Positions 18,634 to 26,953 of a stretch of 64,000 nucleotides of DNA are shown in pieces. The translations under genes were made by a program, and so were the position numbers. The notes beneath the pieces are model-generated. The model saw only the letters and a program-made list of their open reading frames with translations, was not told the DNA's origin and did not search any database. Location of the stretch: positions 280,191-344,190 of the forward strand of contig NZ_WHOD01000055.1 in NCBI RefSeq assembly GCF_013141765.1. The letters are read 5' to 3'. Positions within the stretch are counted from its first letter, which is position 1. Each line of letters starts with the position of its first letter. Source of the DNA: Paenibacillus foliorum. GTDB lineage: Bacteria; Bacillota; Bacilli; Paenibacillales; NBRC-103111.

Positions 18634-19284
18634 ATGATTAAAGCGATCATTTTTGATATGGACGGCGTCATTATTGACTCTCACTCGGTTGCTTATCAGC
18701 TTTTATGTGAGACAGCTAATACATTTGGTTGCAACTTAACCATTGAGAAGATCAAGATCTGGGGAAGTCTTAGTTCTAGGCAGTTTTGGACAAGAGTGAA
18801 AGAACAATATAACCTGCCACATGATATTTCTTTATTGATCACGAGCTACAATCAAGATAGGGAAATAGAACTTTACAAATTTATGGAACCTGTCCCAGGA
18901 GTAAAAGAATTTCTACACGACATCAAAAGAAATCAGGTAAAGATCGCTTTAGCCACTAGCGCTACTAAAAAAAGAATGGATGCTGTGATTGATCTGTTTG
19001 GGCTCCGTACACTTTTTGATGTAATCGTCTGTGACGAAGAAGTGGTGGCGTCCAAACCCGATCCTCAGATATTCCTATTGGCGAGCCAAAAACTTGCTGT
19101 TGAACCTGTTGAATGTTTGGTAATTGAAGACTCAGAAAATGGAAAAATTGCTGCTAAGAAAGCAGGTATGAAGTGTCTTGGATTTAAGGGATTGAGCCAT
19201 GTAAATGAAAACATGGAGGGTTCTGACATGTTATTCTTTAGTTTTAATGAACTCAATATAAAGGAATTACAGAAACAAATTTAA
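18634..19284 (+). CDS. HAD-family phosphatase (beta-phosphoglucomutase-like)
   Basis: The protein is 216 residues from the ATG at 18634, with GGAGGAAAG upstream; the GTG at 18622 lies inside that site. Motif I is FDMDGVIIDS with nucleophile and acid Asp, motif II is ATSATK, motif III is KPDPQIF and motif IV is VIEDSENG, with a helical cap after motif I. This is the pattern of sugar-phosphate phosphatases and phosphoglucomutases of subclass IA. Substrate unknown. The gene fills the space between repeat copies 6 and 7 with about 20 bp to spare at each end. Confidence 0.9.
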   Translation: MIKAIIFDMDGVIIDSHSVAYQLLCETANTFGCNLTIEKIKIWGSLSSRQFWTRVKEQYNLPHDISLLITSYNQDREIELYKFMEPVPGVKEFLHDIKRNQVKIALATSATKKRMDAVIDLFGLRTLFDVIVCDEEVVASKPDPQIFLLASQKLAVEPVECLVIEDSENGKIAAKKAGMKCLGFKGLSHVNENMEGSDMLFFSFNELNIKELQKQI

Positions 19285-19300
19285 TAATCTTCGTTGTTCC

Positions 19301-19372
19301 GCTCTAACGGAATACTATACTTGAGGATCTGCAGATGAGCAGTTCCTCTTTTCATAGTAACGATCAGGATAG
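19301..19372 (+). repeat. Palindromic intergenic repeat, copy 7 (second core type)
   Basis: The left box is CTCTAACGGAATACTATACT. The core GAGGATCTGC/GCAGTTCCTC (19323-19348) differs from the GGCTGCC type but nearly equals copy 14. The right box is AGTAACGATCAGG. Confidence 0.8.
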
Positions 19373-19456
19373 TTTTATGGATAATAGAGGATAATTTGGT
19401 TTTAAAGAGAAATAATGCATGTGATTTAATTGCTATATACGGAGGGGGAAATAAGT

Positions 19457-19930
19457 ATGGGTTTAAATGTGGAGAAGTTGGATTTAAAAATGGTGGATAT
19501 TTCAGGTTCGAAGTTGCAGGAGGTCAGAGCTGAAGAGCTTGATATCAATAATGTCAGCTTGGTAAAGACAAAAATTAATAACACGAACATGAGCAAAATG
19601 AATTTGAATGATGTAAACATGGGTGGAACTAATATTTCAAATGCTAATTTATCCGGCATAGGAATCCAGCATGCTAATTTTAGTCACGCTGTTATTGATC
19701 ATGTCCATTTATTTGGGACACAATTTCACAATGTGGTTCTTCCTCAGGAAGGAGACGGAAACTATAATCCCGAAGGACAATATAAACCAGTAAGTTTTCA
19801 TAACTGTAATCTGTCAAACGGGCAGCTAAGAAACTGTGATTTATCAAATGTTGAGATCGTTGATTGTGACATTTCAGGACTTAAAATAAACGGTATCCTA
19901 CTTGTTGATTTAATCAAAAACAGAGCTTGA
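19457..19930 (+). CDS. Pentapeptide-repeat protein
   Basis: The protein is 157 residues from the ATG at 19457, after GGAGGGGG. From about residue 15 to 85, and again from 120 to 145, it follows the A(D/N)LXX pattern (MSKMNLNDVNMGGTNISNAN, ANLSGIGIQHANFSHA), which folds as a right-handed quadrilateral helix. Some such proteins mimic DNA and protect gyrase (Qnr, MfpA), but most have no known role and nothing here singles out that function. A half-repeat follows 7 bp after the stop. Confidence 0.85.
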   Translation: MGLNVEKLDLKMVDISGSKLQEVRAEELDINNVSLVKTKINNTNMSKMNLNDVNMGGTNISNANLSGIGIQHANFSHAVIDHVHLFGTQFHNVVLPQEGDGNYNPEGQYKPVSFHNCNLSNGQLRNCDLSNVEIVDCDISGLKINGILLVDLIKNRA

Positions 19931-19936
19931 TATTAT

Positions 19937-19952
19937 GCTATCGGGACACGAG
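19937..19952 (+). repeat. Half copy of the palindromic repeat (left box only), copy 8
   Basis: GCTATCGGGACACGAG matches the left box of the family (consensus CTAACGGGACACGATAG), and no core or right box follows. Confidence 0.55.
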
Positions 19953-19999
19953 TTAATTAGATCATGATGCCAATTTCATCAAGAATTAAAGGGGAAGTT

Positions 20000-20524
20000 A
20001 TGTCTAAAATCATCTTATTTAGGGGTAAGTCTGGAACTGGTAAATCGACCTTATCAAATGAGCTTGCTAAAAGACTCAAACTACCTGTATTACATAAGGA
20101 CGATATTTACGATTCAGTTGCTGGTTTTATCCCCGAACATGATTTAAGAAACAAAATATGCTTCGAATTTCTGTATCGTTTCTTACAAACGGTTATTGAT
20201 TCTGGTGCAACGATTATACTTGATTTTGGGTTGAATAATACTGATGGCGTACGAAGATTAAAGACCTGGGTTGAGGAAAGAGGCGGGGAATTAATAACAT
20301 TCCAATGTACATGTAGTGATGAGTCAATTTGGTCTGAGAGACTTGTTGAACGAAGTATAAATCCATTGCCTAATCAGTTGATTACTAATTTATCCGAACT
20401 CAAAGAATATTATAAGAATTTAAAGACGGAGTATCTTGAAGGAGAATTGATTCTGGATACGGTAAAGGAAATAGTATCACTTATTGATCAAGTCGAAGCT
20501 TTTATCTTGGAACAAAATAATTGA
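20000..20524 (+). CDS. P-loop small-molecule kinase (AAA/zeta-toxin-like)
   Basis: The protein is 174 residues from the ATG at 20000, behind AAAGGGGAAG; twelve codons upstream are open but lack a binding site. Walker A is FRGKSGTGKSTL (residues 6-17), followed by KDDIYD, the position used by gluconate, chloramphenicol-phosphotransferase-like and zeta-toxin kinases for substrate binding. A lid-like segment WSERLVERSINPLPNQ follows. Probably a soluble phosphotransferase of unknown substrate. Confidence 0.78.
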   Translation: MSKIILFRGKSGTGKSTLSNELAKRLKLPVLHKDDIYDSVAGFIPEHDLRNKICFEFLYRFLQTVIDSGATIILDFGLNNTDGVRRLKTWVEERGGELITFQCTCSDESIWSERLVERSINPLPNQLITNLSELKEYYKNLKTEYLEGELILDTVKEIVSLIDQVEAFILEQNN

Positions 20525-20746
20525 ATAAACTAAAACTAGCTAACATCTTGTCAACATTTTTCTCTTAAATTAATCTGACAGAGGCATGAAAAAGGGCATG
20601 TTAAAGAACATTCCTTATGAACATTGGATGGTTTTTCATTTTGGATGAGAACTACGGCATCTAAGCCGAGTCGTGGAAGGACTCTTGCTTGACTTAAAGT
20701 GCATAGATCCAGTGAAAGTGCTTGTTTATATGAGAGGACTGTGGAG

Positions 20747-20848
20747 ATGAAACAATCTGGAATCGTATTGGTTGCTAGTGTTTTCATAATTCAAGAAGAC
20801 AAAGTGAGATCAGTGATTGTAAGTGGATTTTGGCATCGGATTTATTGA
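20747..20848 (+). pseudogene. Nudix hydrolase, N-terminal fragment
   Basis: A 33-codon frame reads MKQSGIVLVASVFIIQEDKV, the usual first strands of Nudix hydrolases, and then stops before any Nudix box. GTGGAG lies just upstream of the ATG. It is probably a truncated gene. The preceding bases (20585-20740) also hold short coding-like pieces such as MKKGMLKNIPYEHWMVFHFG. Confidence 0.5.
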
Positions 20849-20944
20849 TTCCTAACCAATATGAATCAGGTGCAACTAAATAGCAGTTTAACGCAATAAT
20901 GTGTTTTAATTGCAGACACGGTTCGCTGTTAACTAGAATAAAAA

Positions 20945-20966
20945 ACCCTTCCTAAAGGAAGGGTTA
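20945..20966 (-). terminator. Intrinsic terminator of the minus-strand SRPBCC gene
   Basis: AACCCTTCCT and AGGAAGGGTT form a perfect 10-bp hairpin. Read on the minus strand it is followed by a T-run. Confidence 0.85.
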
Positions 20967-21018
20967 AATTAATGTTTCAATAATTTGGATTAAACCTGCA
21001 TGTCCGATTCATTTTATC

Positions 21019-21450
21019 CTAAACTTCTTTGGGAATTTCACTATATTTAGCAAAATTGTCTAGAAACGCCTGCCAGCCTGCTTTTTGCATCTCAATGGAA
21101 TTGGTGCTTTCTGCGTCAAAAGTTTCAATTATCTTAGTATCGTTTTCTTGACTAATAAAAGTGATCGTAACTATTCTTCCATCTCCCAAAGTGTATGAAA
21201 TAAATTCATTTGTTCTCACATCATCATAAACTCCACCAAAATCAAATCCAAAGCTTCCATCCTTTGCTTCCATTCTTGTAAGGAATTTTCCACCAACTCT
21301 TAAATCATTTTCAGCATTTGGTGCATGCCAGTCATTAGAAGCAAAAGACCATTTCGTTATATGCTGTGGTTCTGTCCAATATTCCCACACTTTTTCAACT
21401 GGTGCATGAACTGTGGTTTCTACCGTTATTATCTGATTACCTGTTTCCAT
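21019..21450 (-). CDS. SRPBCC/AHSA1-family protein
   Basis: The 143-residue single-domain protein begins METGNQIITVETTVHAPVEK and carries the family-typical VWEYWTEPQHITKWSFAS, GGKFLTRMEAKDGSFGFDF and GWQAFLDNFAKY. Members are hydrophobic-ligand-binding proteins of largely unknown function. A terminator follows at 20945. It is transcribed against the surrounding genes and begins about 60 bp from repeat copy 9. This is one of three SRPBCC genes in the window. Confidence 0.88.
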   Translation of the reverse strand: METGNQIITVETTVHAPVEKVWEYWTEPQHITKWSFASNDWHAPNAENDLRVGGKFLTRMEAKDGSFGFDFGGVYDDVRTNEFISYTLGDGRIVTITFISQENDTKIIETFDAESTNSIEMQKAGWQAFLDNFAKYSEIPKEV

Positions 21451-21507
21451 TATAATTACCGCCTCACTATATGTAATTTAGATCATCTATGGTTAATTAT
21501 ACCATTA

Positions 21508-21592
21508 AACTATAGGAGAACCAATGCTCAATAATCACCACAACGAGGCTGCTGGCATGGATCGGTAGCCGTTGTTGCGCTAACGGTACTAC
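21508..21592 (+). repeat. Palindromic intergenic repeat, copy 9
   Basis: The left box is AACTATAGGAGAACCAATGC then TCAATAA, the core ACGAGGCTGCTGG/TCGGTAGCCGTTGT is imperfect, and the right box is TTGCGCTAACGG. Confidence 0.8.
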
Positions 21593-21839
21593 TTTATAAC
21601 AATAGGTCATTAGAGTAAAATCGAATGTAGTTCCACAAAATGTAAGTGTTAAAATTACGTTTTCACGAATTAATTCTTGATGTGAATCGAAAATAAGCAA
21701 ATTTAAACAAGCTATTTTCTCTTTTTCCAAAGCATTAAACCTTTATTATTTAGTAAAAGATAAAAGCTCAAATTTGATTACTTAATATAAATTGATGAAT
21801 CACGCGATTAAAAAGGGAATGGGGAGGAGATAAACATAA

Positions 21840-22625
21840 TTGAGACCTATAATACAGCTACTTCATTTTGGCTATCATCAGGCGATGAGCTGCATATTTC
21901 CTGTTGCTATCTTTGGAACTTTAGCTCTCTCTAGCGTAATAAAAGTTCCTTTCATTCATCGTTATGATGCCATTCTAATAATATTGCTTGGAGTGCAATA
22001 CCTCATGTACCGCAGCGGATTAGAGACACATGATGAAATCAAAGTAATCTGTACATTTCACTTTATTGGTTTGGTGCTGGAGTTATATAAGGTATGGATG
22101 GGATCATGGTCATACCCTGAGCCTGGGTATACGAAAATGCTCGGTGTCCCGCTCTATAGCGGATTTATGTATGCAAGTGTAGCAAGCTATATGTGTCAGG
22201 TATGGCGAAGACTACGGATGGACATGACCGGGTGGCCGGGGCTAACACCTTCGGTGCTGCTAGGTGGAGCTATCTATTTCAACTTTTTTACTCATCATTT
22301 TATTCCCGATTTTCGTTGGTGGCTGACGGCGCTTGTATTTATTATTTTTTGGAAAACATGGATTATATATCGGGTACGGACTGTAACTTATCGAATGCCC
22401 TTAACGTTCGCTTTTATCATTGTAGGTTTATTCATCTGGTTAGCTGAAAATATTGCCACATTTTTTGGTGCTTGGAAATACCCTGACCAGCACCAAACCT
22501 GGCAACTAGTTAGTTTCAGTAAGATCAGCTCGTGGTTCCTTCTGGTAATCATTAGCGTCATCATCGTTGCCCAGCTTAAACATGTTAAAGCCAAAACACT
22601 AAAACAGGCGAAGTTATTTCATTAA
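21840..22625 (+). CDS. DUF817 integral membrane protein
   Basis: The 261-residue protein has seven to eight hydrophobic helices and contains the DUF817 hallmark ELYKVWMGSWSYPEPGYTKM and VPLYSGFMYASVASYMCQVW (about residues 80-125), plus a second tryptophan-rich region ENIATFFGAWKYPDQ. The TTG start is behind GGGGAGGAG. The family is annotated only as membrane protein of unknown function. The stop overlaps the start of a 44-codon ORF. Confidence 0.85.
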   Translation: MRPIIQLLHFGYHQAMSCIFPVAIFGTLALSSVIKVPFIHRYDAILIILLGVQYLMYRSGLETHDEIKVICTFHFIGLVLELYKVWMGSWSYPEPGYTKMLGVPLYSGFMYASVASYMCQVWRRLRMDMTGWPGLTPSVLLGGAIYFNFFTHHFIPDFRWWLTALVFIIFWKTWIIYRVRTVTYRMPLTFAFIIVGLFIWLAENIATFFGAWKYPDQHQTWQLVSFSKISSWFLLVIISVIIVAQLKHVKAKTLKQAKLFH

Positions 22626-22759
22626 TGAGAGAAGAAATGGGGGCTGCAGAAGATGAAAAGCCACTCGAAAAATTTCTTGAATGGCAAAGGGAGAACATTG
22701 AAAAAGCCATAAACATAATTGAGGATGAAGACGGGGTTTACGTTAACTTCACACTTTAA
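22625..22759 (+). CDS. Small acidic hypothetical protein
   Basis: This 44-codon frame overlaps the DUF817 stop as TAATG, which suggests translational coupling. It reads as a charged helix (KPLEKFLEWQRENIEKAINI) ending GVYVNFTL. No family is recognised, and it may be a fragment of a longer lost gene. Confidence 0.45.
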   Translation: MREEMGAAEDEKPLEKFLEWQRENIEKAINIIEDEDGVYVNFTL

Positions 22760-22880
22760 AGAGCCATTCAAGGAGAATGGTAAGGAGCAGGGGGTGGAAA
22801 TAAAGGAATAAGAAGGGGAAGATCTCTTTTTTATAGAATTCATACTAAATAAGTGATTGATAATGTAGGAGGCGGTACCA

Positions 22881-23327
22881 TTGAAAACAATCCAAAAGAT
22901 GTATGAACATCTAAATTGGGCTAATCAACGCATTCTAGAAGCCTTGCAAAATGTTGAAGTTAAGGACCAACAGGTAAGTTTATTTACTCATATTCTCTAT
23001 TCAGAACAAGTATGGATTACTAGAATAAAAGGAAAGGACAGTTCACAAATGCCCATCTGGTCGGATGGTGATCTAGAAGTCTGTGAAAAGCTTATTAAAC
23101 AAAATGAAGATAATTTCAAAACACTTCTCACTGAAATAGCAAAGACTGACTTAGATAACTTAATATCATACACAAACAGTAAAGGTAAAGAGTTTAAGAC
23201 TTCCACACGAGATATTTTAACTCATGTAGCACTACATGGTCAGTATCATCGGGGACAGATTAACTCACGAATTCGAGCAGAAGGTTTTGAACCAGTGAAC
23301 ACTGATTATATTACTTTTGTGAGATAG
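22881..23327 (+). CDS. DinB-family protein
   Basis: This 148-residue four-helix bundle has the DinB/YfiT metal-site histidines visible as FTHILYSEQVW (about residue 37) and HVALHGQYHRGQI (about 115-127). The TTG start has AGGAGG upstream. Members bind a divalent metal and several transfer or hydrolyse thiol conjugates such as bacillithiol adducts; this one is unassigned. The ORF ends 5 bp before repeat copy 10, whose hairpin can serve as its terminator. It is one of three DinB genes in the window. Confidence 0.85.
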   Translation: MKTIQKMYEHLNWANQRILEALQNVEVKDQQVSLFTHILYSEQVWITRIKGKDSSQMPIWSDGDLEVCEKLIKQNEDNFKTLLTEIAKTDLDNLISYTNSKGKEFKTSTRDILTHVALHGQYHRGQINSRIRAEGFEPVNTDYITFVR

Positions 23328-23331
23328 ATGT

Positions 23332-23420
23332 ATCTAACGGGAAACTATAGTTGAACAAAACAAGGAGCAGTTCTGCATGGCAGCTGCTCCTTGTTTTTAT
23401 TAAGCTATTGGGTTGATTAC
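23332..23420 (+). repeat. Palindromic intergenic repeat, copy 10 (terminator-like core)
   Basis: The left box is ATCTAACGGGAAACTATAGT. The core CAAGGAGCAG/CTGCTCCTTG (23361-23393) is followed by TTTTTA, a good intrinsic terminator. The right box AAGCTATTGGGTTGATTAC is degenerate. Confidence 0.75.
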
Positions 23421-23617
23421 TCTAATAGAGAGTTTAATTAAAAGAGCAATCGAAGGTGAGAAGATTACAGTTCACCTAATTTGTTGCATTTCCAGTAAAA
23501 ACGTTTTATTGATGGTACGAATAGGTGAATATTGATAGTAAAGTTCTTATCATCCCAAGGCGAGCTGACGATGGCGTTCACATTTGGTTTAGGTTATAGT
23601 GTTGTTAGGTGATAATA

Positions 23618-24304
23618 ATGGACAAAAAAATGCTAGCAGCTGATCAAGCTGCTGAGATGATTAAGGACGGAATGGTCGTCGGTCTGGGCACGGGTTCGAC
23701 GGCTTATTGGGCCATTCATAGGCTCAGCCAACGAATCAAGGAGGGGCTCCAGATCCGGGCCGTTCCGACATCGGAGCATACGAAACAGATGGCGATGGAC
23801 CTCGATATTCCCCTCGTGACCTTTGCAGATATTGAACATGTGGACGTAACAATAGACGGCGCAGACGAGATCAGTCCGGACTTCCATCTGATCAAAGGCG
23901 GTGGCGGGGCGCTGTATCGGGAGAAAGTGGTGGCGCAACAATCCAAGATCGTAATGATCGTAGCCGACGATTCGAAGCAGGTTGAACAACTTGGCGCTTT
24001 TCCTTTGCCGGTAGAAATCGTTCCTTTCGGCTGGGAACCGACAGCGAGGCAAATCCAAAAGCTCGGCTGCAGAACAACGCTGCGAAAAACGGATGAGCGG
24101 GCTTTCACCACCGACAATGGAAATTGGATTCTGGACTGCGATTTCGGCCGCATTGACGATCCCTCTGCCTTACATCGGTCGCTGAAGATGCTAACGGGGG
24201 TCGTGGAAACAGGGCTGTTTCTGCATGCGGCGGATCTCGTATTCATTGGAACTAATGACGGGGTCATAAGGAAAGAAAGAAGCGACACTATGAAGATTAA
24301 ATGA
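23618..24304 (+). CDS. rpiA: Ribose-5-phosphate isomerase A
   Basis: The protein is 228 residues from the ATG at 23618. It carries the RpiA signatures GLGTGSTAYWAI (substrate phosphate loop), TIDGADEISPDFHLIKGGGGALYREK and VETGLFLHAADLVFIGT, and full length for the family. It interconverts ribose-5-phosphate and ribulose-5-phosphate in the pentose phosphate pathway. AGGTGAT precedes the start. GC is higher than in the DinB gene before it, and it stands alone. Whether it is the only copy in the genome cannot be seen. Confidence 0.95.
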   Translation: MDKKMLAADQAAEMIKDGMVVGLGTGSTAYWAIHRLSQRIKEGLQIRAVPTSEHTKQMAMDLDIPLVTFADIEHVDVTIDGADEISPDFHLIKGGGGALYREKVVAQQSKIVMIVADDSKQVEQLGAFPLPVEIVPFGWEPTARQIQKLGCRTTLRKTDERAFTTDNGNWILDCDFGRIDDPSALHRSLKMLTGVVETGLFLHAADLVFIGTNDGVIRKERSDTMKIK

Positions 24305-24395
24305 GCGATCTGCCGGGGATTGGTAAACAGATCTTGTTGACAACGGCCATTGACAATATAAATCAAAAAACGTGTATGTAATTACAAATTTTGAA

Positions 24396-24427
24396 AACAT
24401 CGCCCGAAACAGGTGGTGTTTTTTTCT
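24396..24427 (+). terminator. Terminator downstream of rpiA
   Basis: AACATCGCC pairs imperfectly with GGTGGTGTT across CGAAACA and is followed by TTTTTTTC. Confidence 0.6.
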
Positions 24428-24670
24428 TTGTATTAGCCCCCACGGCAGCTGTGGGACTTTTCGGGATTGAGATAAAGTCCTTGTCATAATCCGACAACAA
24501 CAGATACCAGACGAAGAATATCGAGCGGCAGCGGGGGGGAGAGGAAGAGCAGGAGGATGATGATGATTGAATTGAATTGAAATTATTGATTGATTGAATT
24601 GATTAATAAAGGTTACTTTTGTATGGATTAGAGTCAGGTAACAAGATGAATATTAAGATACTTCAGGCCT
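24428..24670. other. Gene-free stretch with low-complexity sequence
   Basis: No gene is supported. A purine-rich run (24525-24560) is followed by a low-complexity segment built of ATTGA/ATTGATTG units at about 24562-24605. Confidence 0.5.
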
Positions 24671-24799
24671 CTATTTACTTTTTCTCTTATATTTAAAATA
24701 ACCAGCAAGAGACTTTAAAGCGAACAAAACAGCCATAGCTGCCCCAATTAATAAATAGGAGTTTTGTATAACAGAAATCCAATGATAAACAATGGTCAT
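24671..24799 (-). CDS. Small membrane protein
   Basis: This 42-codon frame (MTIVYHWISV start) has AGAGG upstream of its ATG. It contains one hydrophobic helix (LLIGAAMAVLFALKSLAG) and a basic C-terminal tail FKYKRKSK, i.e. a single-pass peptide. It has no recognised family. Such peptides are common in sporeformers. Confidence 0.55.
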   Translation of the reverse strand: MTIVYHWISVIQNSYLLIGAAMAVLFALKSLAGYFKYKRKSK

Positions 24800-24991
24800 T
24801 TTAAACCTCTAGTTTTAGATGATTTTAAAGTATAGCCAGCTATCAGATATTTTAATCAAATATAGGCTATGCCCCAGAATATATAGAGGGCATAGCCAGA
24901 TGGAGTGTAACAACCGAATGAGCAGACTCAAGGACGAATATTAAGTTAAGCCTTGCCAAACTTGGGTCGAATGATCCCTCCAACTATCTTC

Positions 24992-25141
24992 TTAGTCTTC
25001 AGGTGTACGGTCCAAATATAGACGAGTTACTGAAGTGGAGTCACCTTTTTCAATTTCCTCTTCATTCGCCTTTTCTTCAAGTGGATCGTGTGTGTTCATG
25101 CCTGGGGCGATTGTCGGCTCATCGTTTTCAGTATCTTTCAT
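24992..25141 (-). CDS. Small acidic protein
   Basis: This 49-codon frame (MKDTENDEPTIAPGMNTHDP start, RLYLDRTPED end) is preceded by AAGGAGTG at a good distance. It is strongly acidic and likely disordered. Similar short acidic proteins in Bacillales are unnamed, and no function is assigned. Confidence 0.6.
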   Translation of the reverse strand: MKDTENDEPTIAPGMNTHDPLEEKANEEEIEKGDSTSVTRLYLDRTPED

Positions 25142-25434
25142 GAATAACACTCCTTATGTTTTTATAAGTCTTATGTTGGAACAATTTTACTTAAAATATT
25201 CACACTGATCTCAGCGTTTGCACAGTGATAATGCCTTAGGACAGTTCTGTGCCTAACACGGGAATACATGGGAAGGAGGTGCCGTGAAAGAAAAAAGGTT
25301 TTTGATTTGCTTCCAAGACGTTCTAGATGGCCTAATACCATTTCGGCCATACCGAAAAGGATGAAGCGAGTTATGAAGCTGCTGGGAAAATATTTCAGAA
25401 ATTTGGCTACTATTTGCATAAATGCTCAATGGTA

Positions 25435-25551
25435 TTAGCTACCAAATGGATCTATCCGAGGATCATCGTGACCAGGAGGAGGTTCAACAAGTACCATTGT
25501 CATACTCACATCAAGCACTTCCAACGATGGAGGGGCCCATTCTTTTTTCAT
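25435..25551 (-). CDS. Paeninodin-family lasso peptide precursor-like ORF
   Basis: This 38-codon ORF has AAAGGTG upstream of its ATG. Its first half MKKEWAPPSLEVLDVSMTM is almost identical to the conserved leader of Firmicute lasso precursors (MKKxW..P.LEVLDVxMTM), with the leader's penultimate Thr. The following core, VLVEPPPGHDDPRIDPFGS, does not have the usual Gly/Ala first residue or an Asp/Glu exactly at position 8 or 9, although E4, D10 and D11 are present. No cyclase, protease or RiPP-recognition gene lies nearby, so it is an orphan or a decayed precursor. Leader match is from memory of the family. Confidence 0.7.
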   Translation of the reverse strand: MKKEWAPPSLEVLDVSMTMVLVEPPPGHDDPRIDPFGS

Positions 25552-25785
25552 GAAATCAACACCTTTCATTATACTTGTTCTTAATAAAGAACATTAAACC
25601 TTTCGCTTATGATTGTCAATAAAAATACGATGCCCAAGGGCAACAACTGGTGACTAGGTAGAGAGGAGGTATGAGCGTCCGTGGGAGCCAGCCTGGCTTG
25701 ATCGATAGAATCACCAAATGGCTGGACAATACAGCAAGAGAGCAGGTAACTAAATGTGGACGAAAGATTTAGAATAGATTAGGCT

Positions 25786-25965
25786 ATGCATGACCTAACG
25801 GATCGGGAGAAGCAGTGTTTCATGATGTACCATGTGGACTGTATGAGTGAGTATGATATCGTTTTAGAGTTACATCTGGGGAGGAGTACCGTGCAGAACT
25901 TTATCGAACAAGCTACAAAGAAAATTGAAGATACGAAAATGAACAGATTGTTCCTTTTGGAATAG
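25786..25965 (+). pseudogene. Sigma-70 region 4-like HTH protein, truncated
   Basis: The 59-codon frame begins MHDLTDREKQCFMMYHVDCM and continues with an HTH-like LELHLGRSTVQNFIEQATKK, as in phage-type sigma-like DNA-binding proteins. Two codons upstream is an in-frame TAG preceded by RFRID, so the reading frame once extended further 5'. Probably a prophage remnant. Confidence 0.5.
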
Positions 25966-26015
25966 GCTGTTTTTATTTGCGTATAGATAATTATTAAATC
26001 ATGGAGGTGTCACGT

Positions 26016-26228
26016 TTGAAAACCAAAGTTAGGTTGCTTGCACATTATCAAGAAGGACTGCTCGAGAATGAAATAAATGAATTCTTAGGTGGCTTAGAAT
26101 TGAATGGAGGCGAGATTATAGATATTAAATACAGCAGCGCTGTTTGTCTAGATAAAAACAGTAAAAGCAATGATGGTACGCTAGAATTATACTCAGCACT
26201 AGTGATTTATCAGATTCAAAAAAAATGA
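26016..26228 (+). CDS. Sporulation protein Cse60-like
   Basis: The protein is 70 residues from the TTG at 26016, with GGAGGTG upstream. It has the layout of Cse60-type proteins: an N-terminal strand KVRLLAH, an amphipathic helix ENEINEFLGGLE, then GEIIDIKYSSAVCLD and YSALVIYQ. In Bacillus subtilis Cse60 is made late in sporulation under sigma-E; its role is unknown. The call rests on recognised spacing of these segments. Confidence 0.65.
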   Translation: MKTKVRLLAHYQEGLLENEINEFLGGLELNGGEIIDIKYSSAVCLDKNSKSNDGTLELYSALVIYQIQKK

Positions 26229-26366
26229 ATGGAGCTATTATTCCAAGAATTACGAAGAACAATAGAGGAAAATCAGGTCGATAGGGGAGTTGAATTGAAA
26301 GTGCTGTACTCATCTCTCTTCTGTAATATTTGAATCTCATGAGCACAGCATTTTGATGTTTGCTAA

Positions 26367-26498
26367 TTACACGAGGATAAGTTGCATTAATCGATTATAA
26401 AGATCAATGAACGATCCCCCGAGAAATAAGTAATATAGCACACTGCCACACATTGCAAGAAACAAAATTTTAATGATTTTCAATAATTTCGACCCCAT
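26367..26498 (-). CDS. Putative small membrane protein
   Basis: This 43-codon frame contains one long hydrophobic helix (IKILFLAMCGSVLYYLFLGG) with basic residues before it. No convincing ribosome binding site precedes the ATG, so it is a weak call. Confidence 0.35.
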   Translation of the reverse strand: MGSKLLKIIKILFLAMCGSVLYYLFLGGSFIDLYNRLMQLILV

Positions 26499-26616
26499 TT
26501 TTATAATATTTCTTCTATGTCACTTGTTTAAGTTACTTTAAAAATATGAAAACAGCAATGGTTTTTTCTATCATCTAAGCTTGAAGAAAATCCAACTTAA
26601 CACAAAGAGGTGCATT

Positions 26617-26825
26617 ATGAGAATAGAAACACTGCCACTCTGCCAGCTCCAGCCCAACGGTTCATCTGAAGATCTCCTATCTTTCCATGAAGTAACGGGG
26701 TGCCGCGTTGGAGAGGTACACAAAACCAACGTTGAAGATCTCAACTGGGAAAATTGTTGGAAATTGTAAACGGGAAAGGGTCCGAGCAGAGAGCAGTCTA
26801 CTTCACCACCGAGTGCAAAGCTTAA
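26617..26825 (+). pseudogene. Tyrosine recombinase (integrase) fragment, frameshifted
   Basis: The first frame carries EVTGCRVGEVHKTNVEDLNW, equivalent to the catalytic-Arg block of XerC/D and phage integrases (TGxRxxEl..L...DI.w). After a stop at 26769 homology resumes in another frame as VNGKGSEQRAVYFT, the beta-hairpin that follows in the family. The N-terminal SAM-like domain and the catalytic His and Tyr boxes are absent. It is a remnant and cannot be active. Confidence 0.65.
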
Positions 26826-26953
26826 GTCCAGAATAGAGTATCGGTAATTAAATTGGCTGGTTACCGGTACTCAACTAAAAGCAGTATACCTCCGTTAGGA
26901 AAATAGTGGTAAGATTAGATTTCTTATTACTTGAAAAATGGGAGGACGATGAT

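Noticed and set aside
23633..24366. Long minus-strand frames opposite rpiA
   Set aside because: They are shadows of the rpiA coding sequence, which has full family motifs.
24562..24605. ATTGA-rich tract as a possible origin or iteron array
   Set aside because: Units are irregular, no replication genes are nearby, and low complexity explains it.
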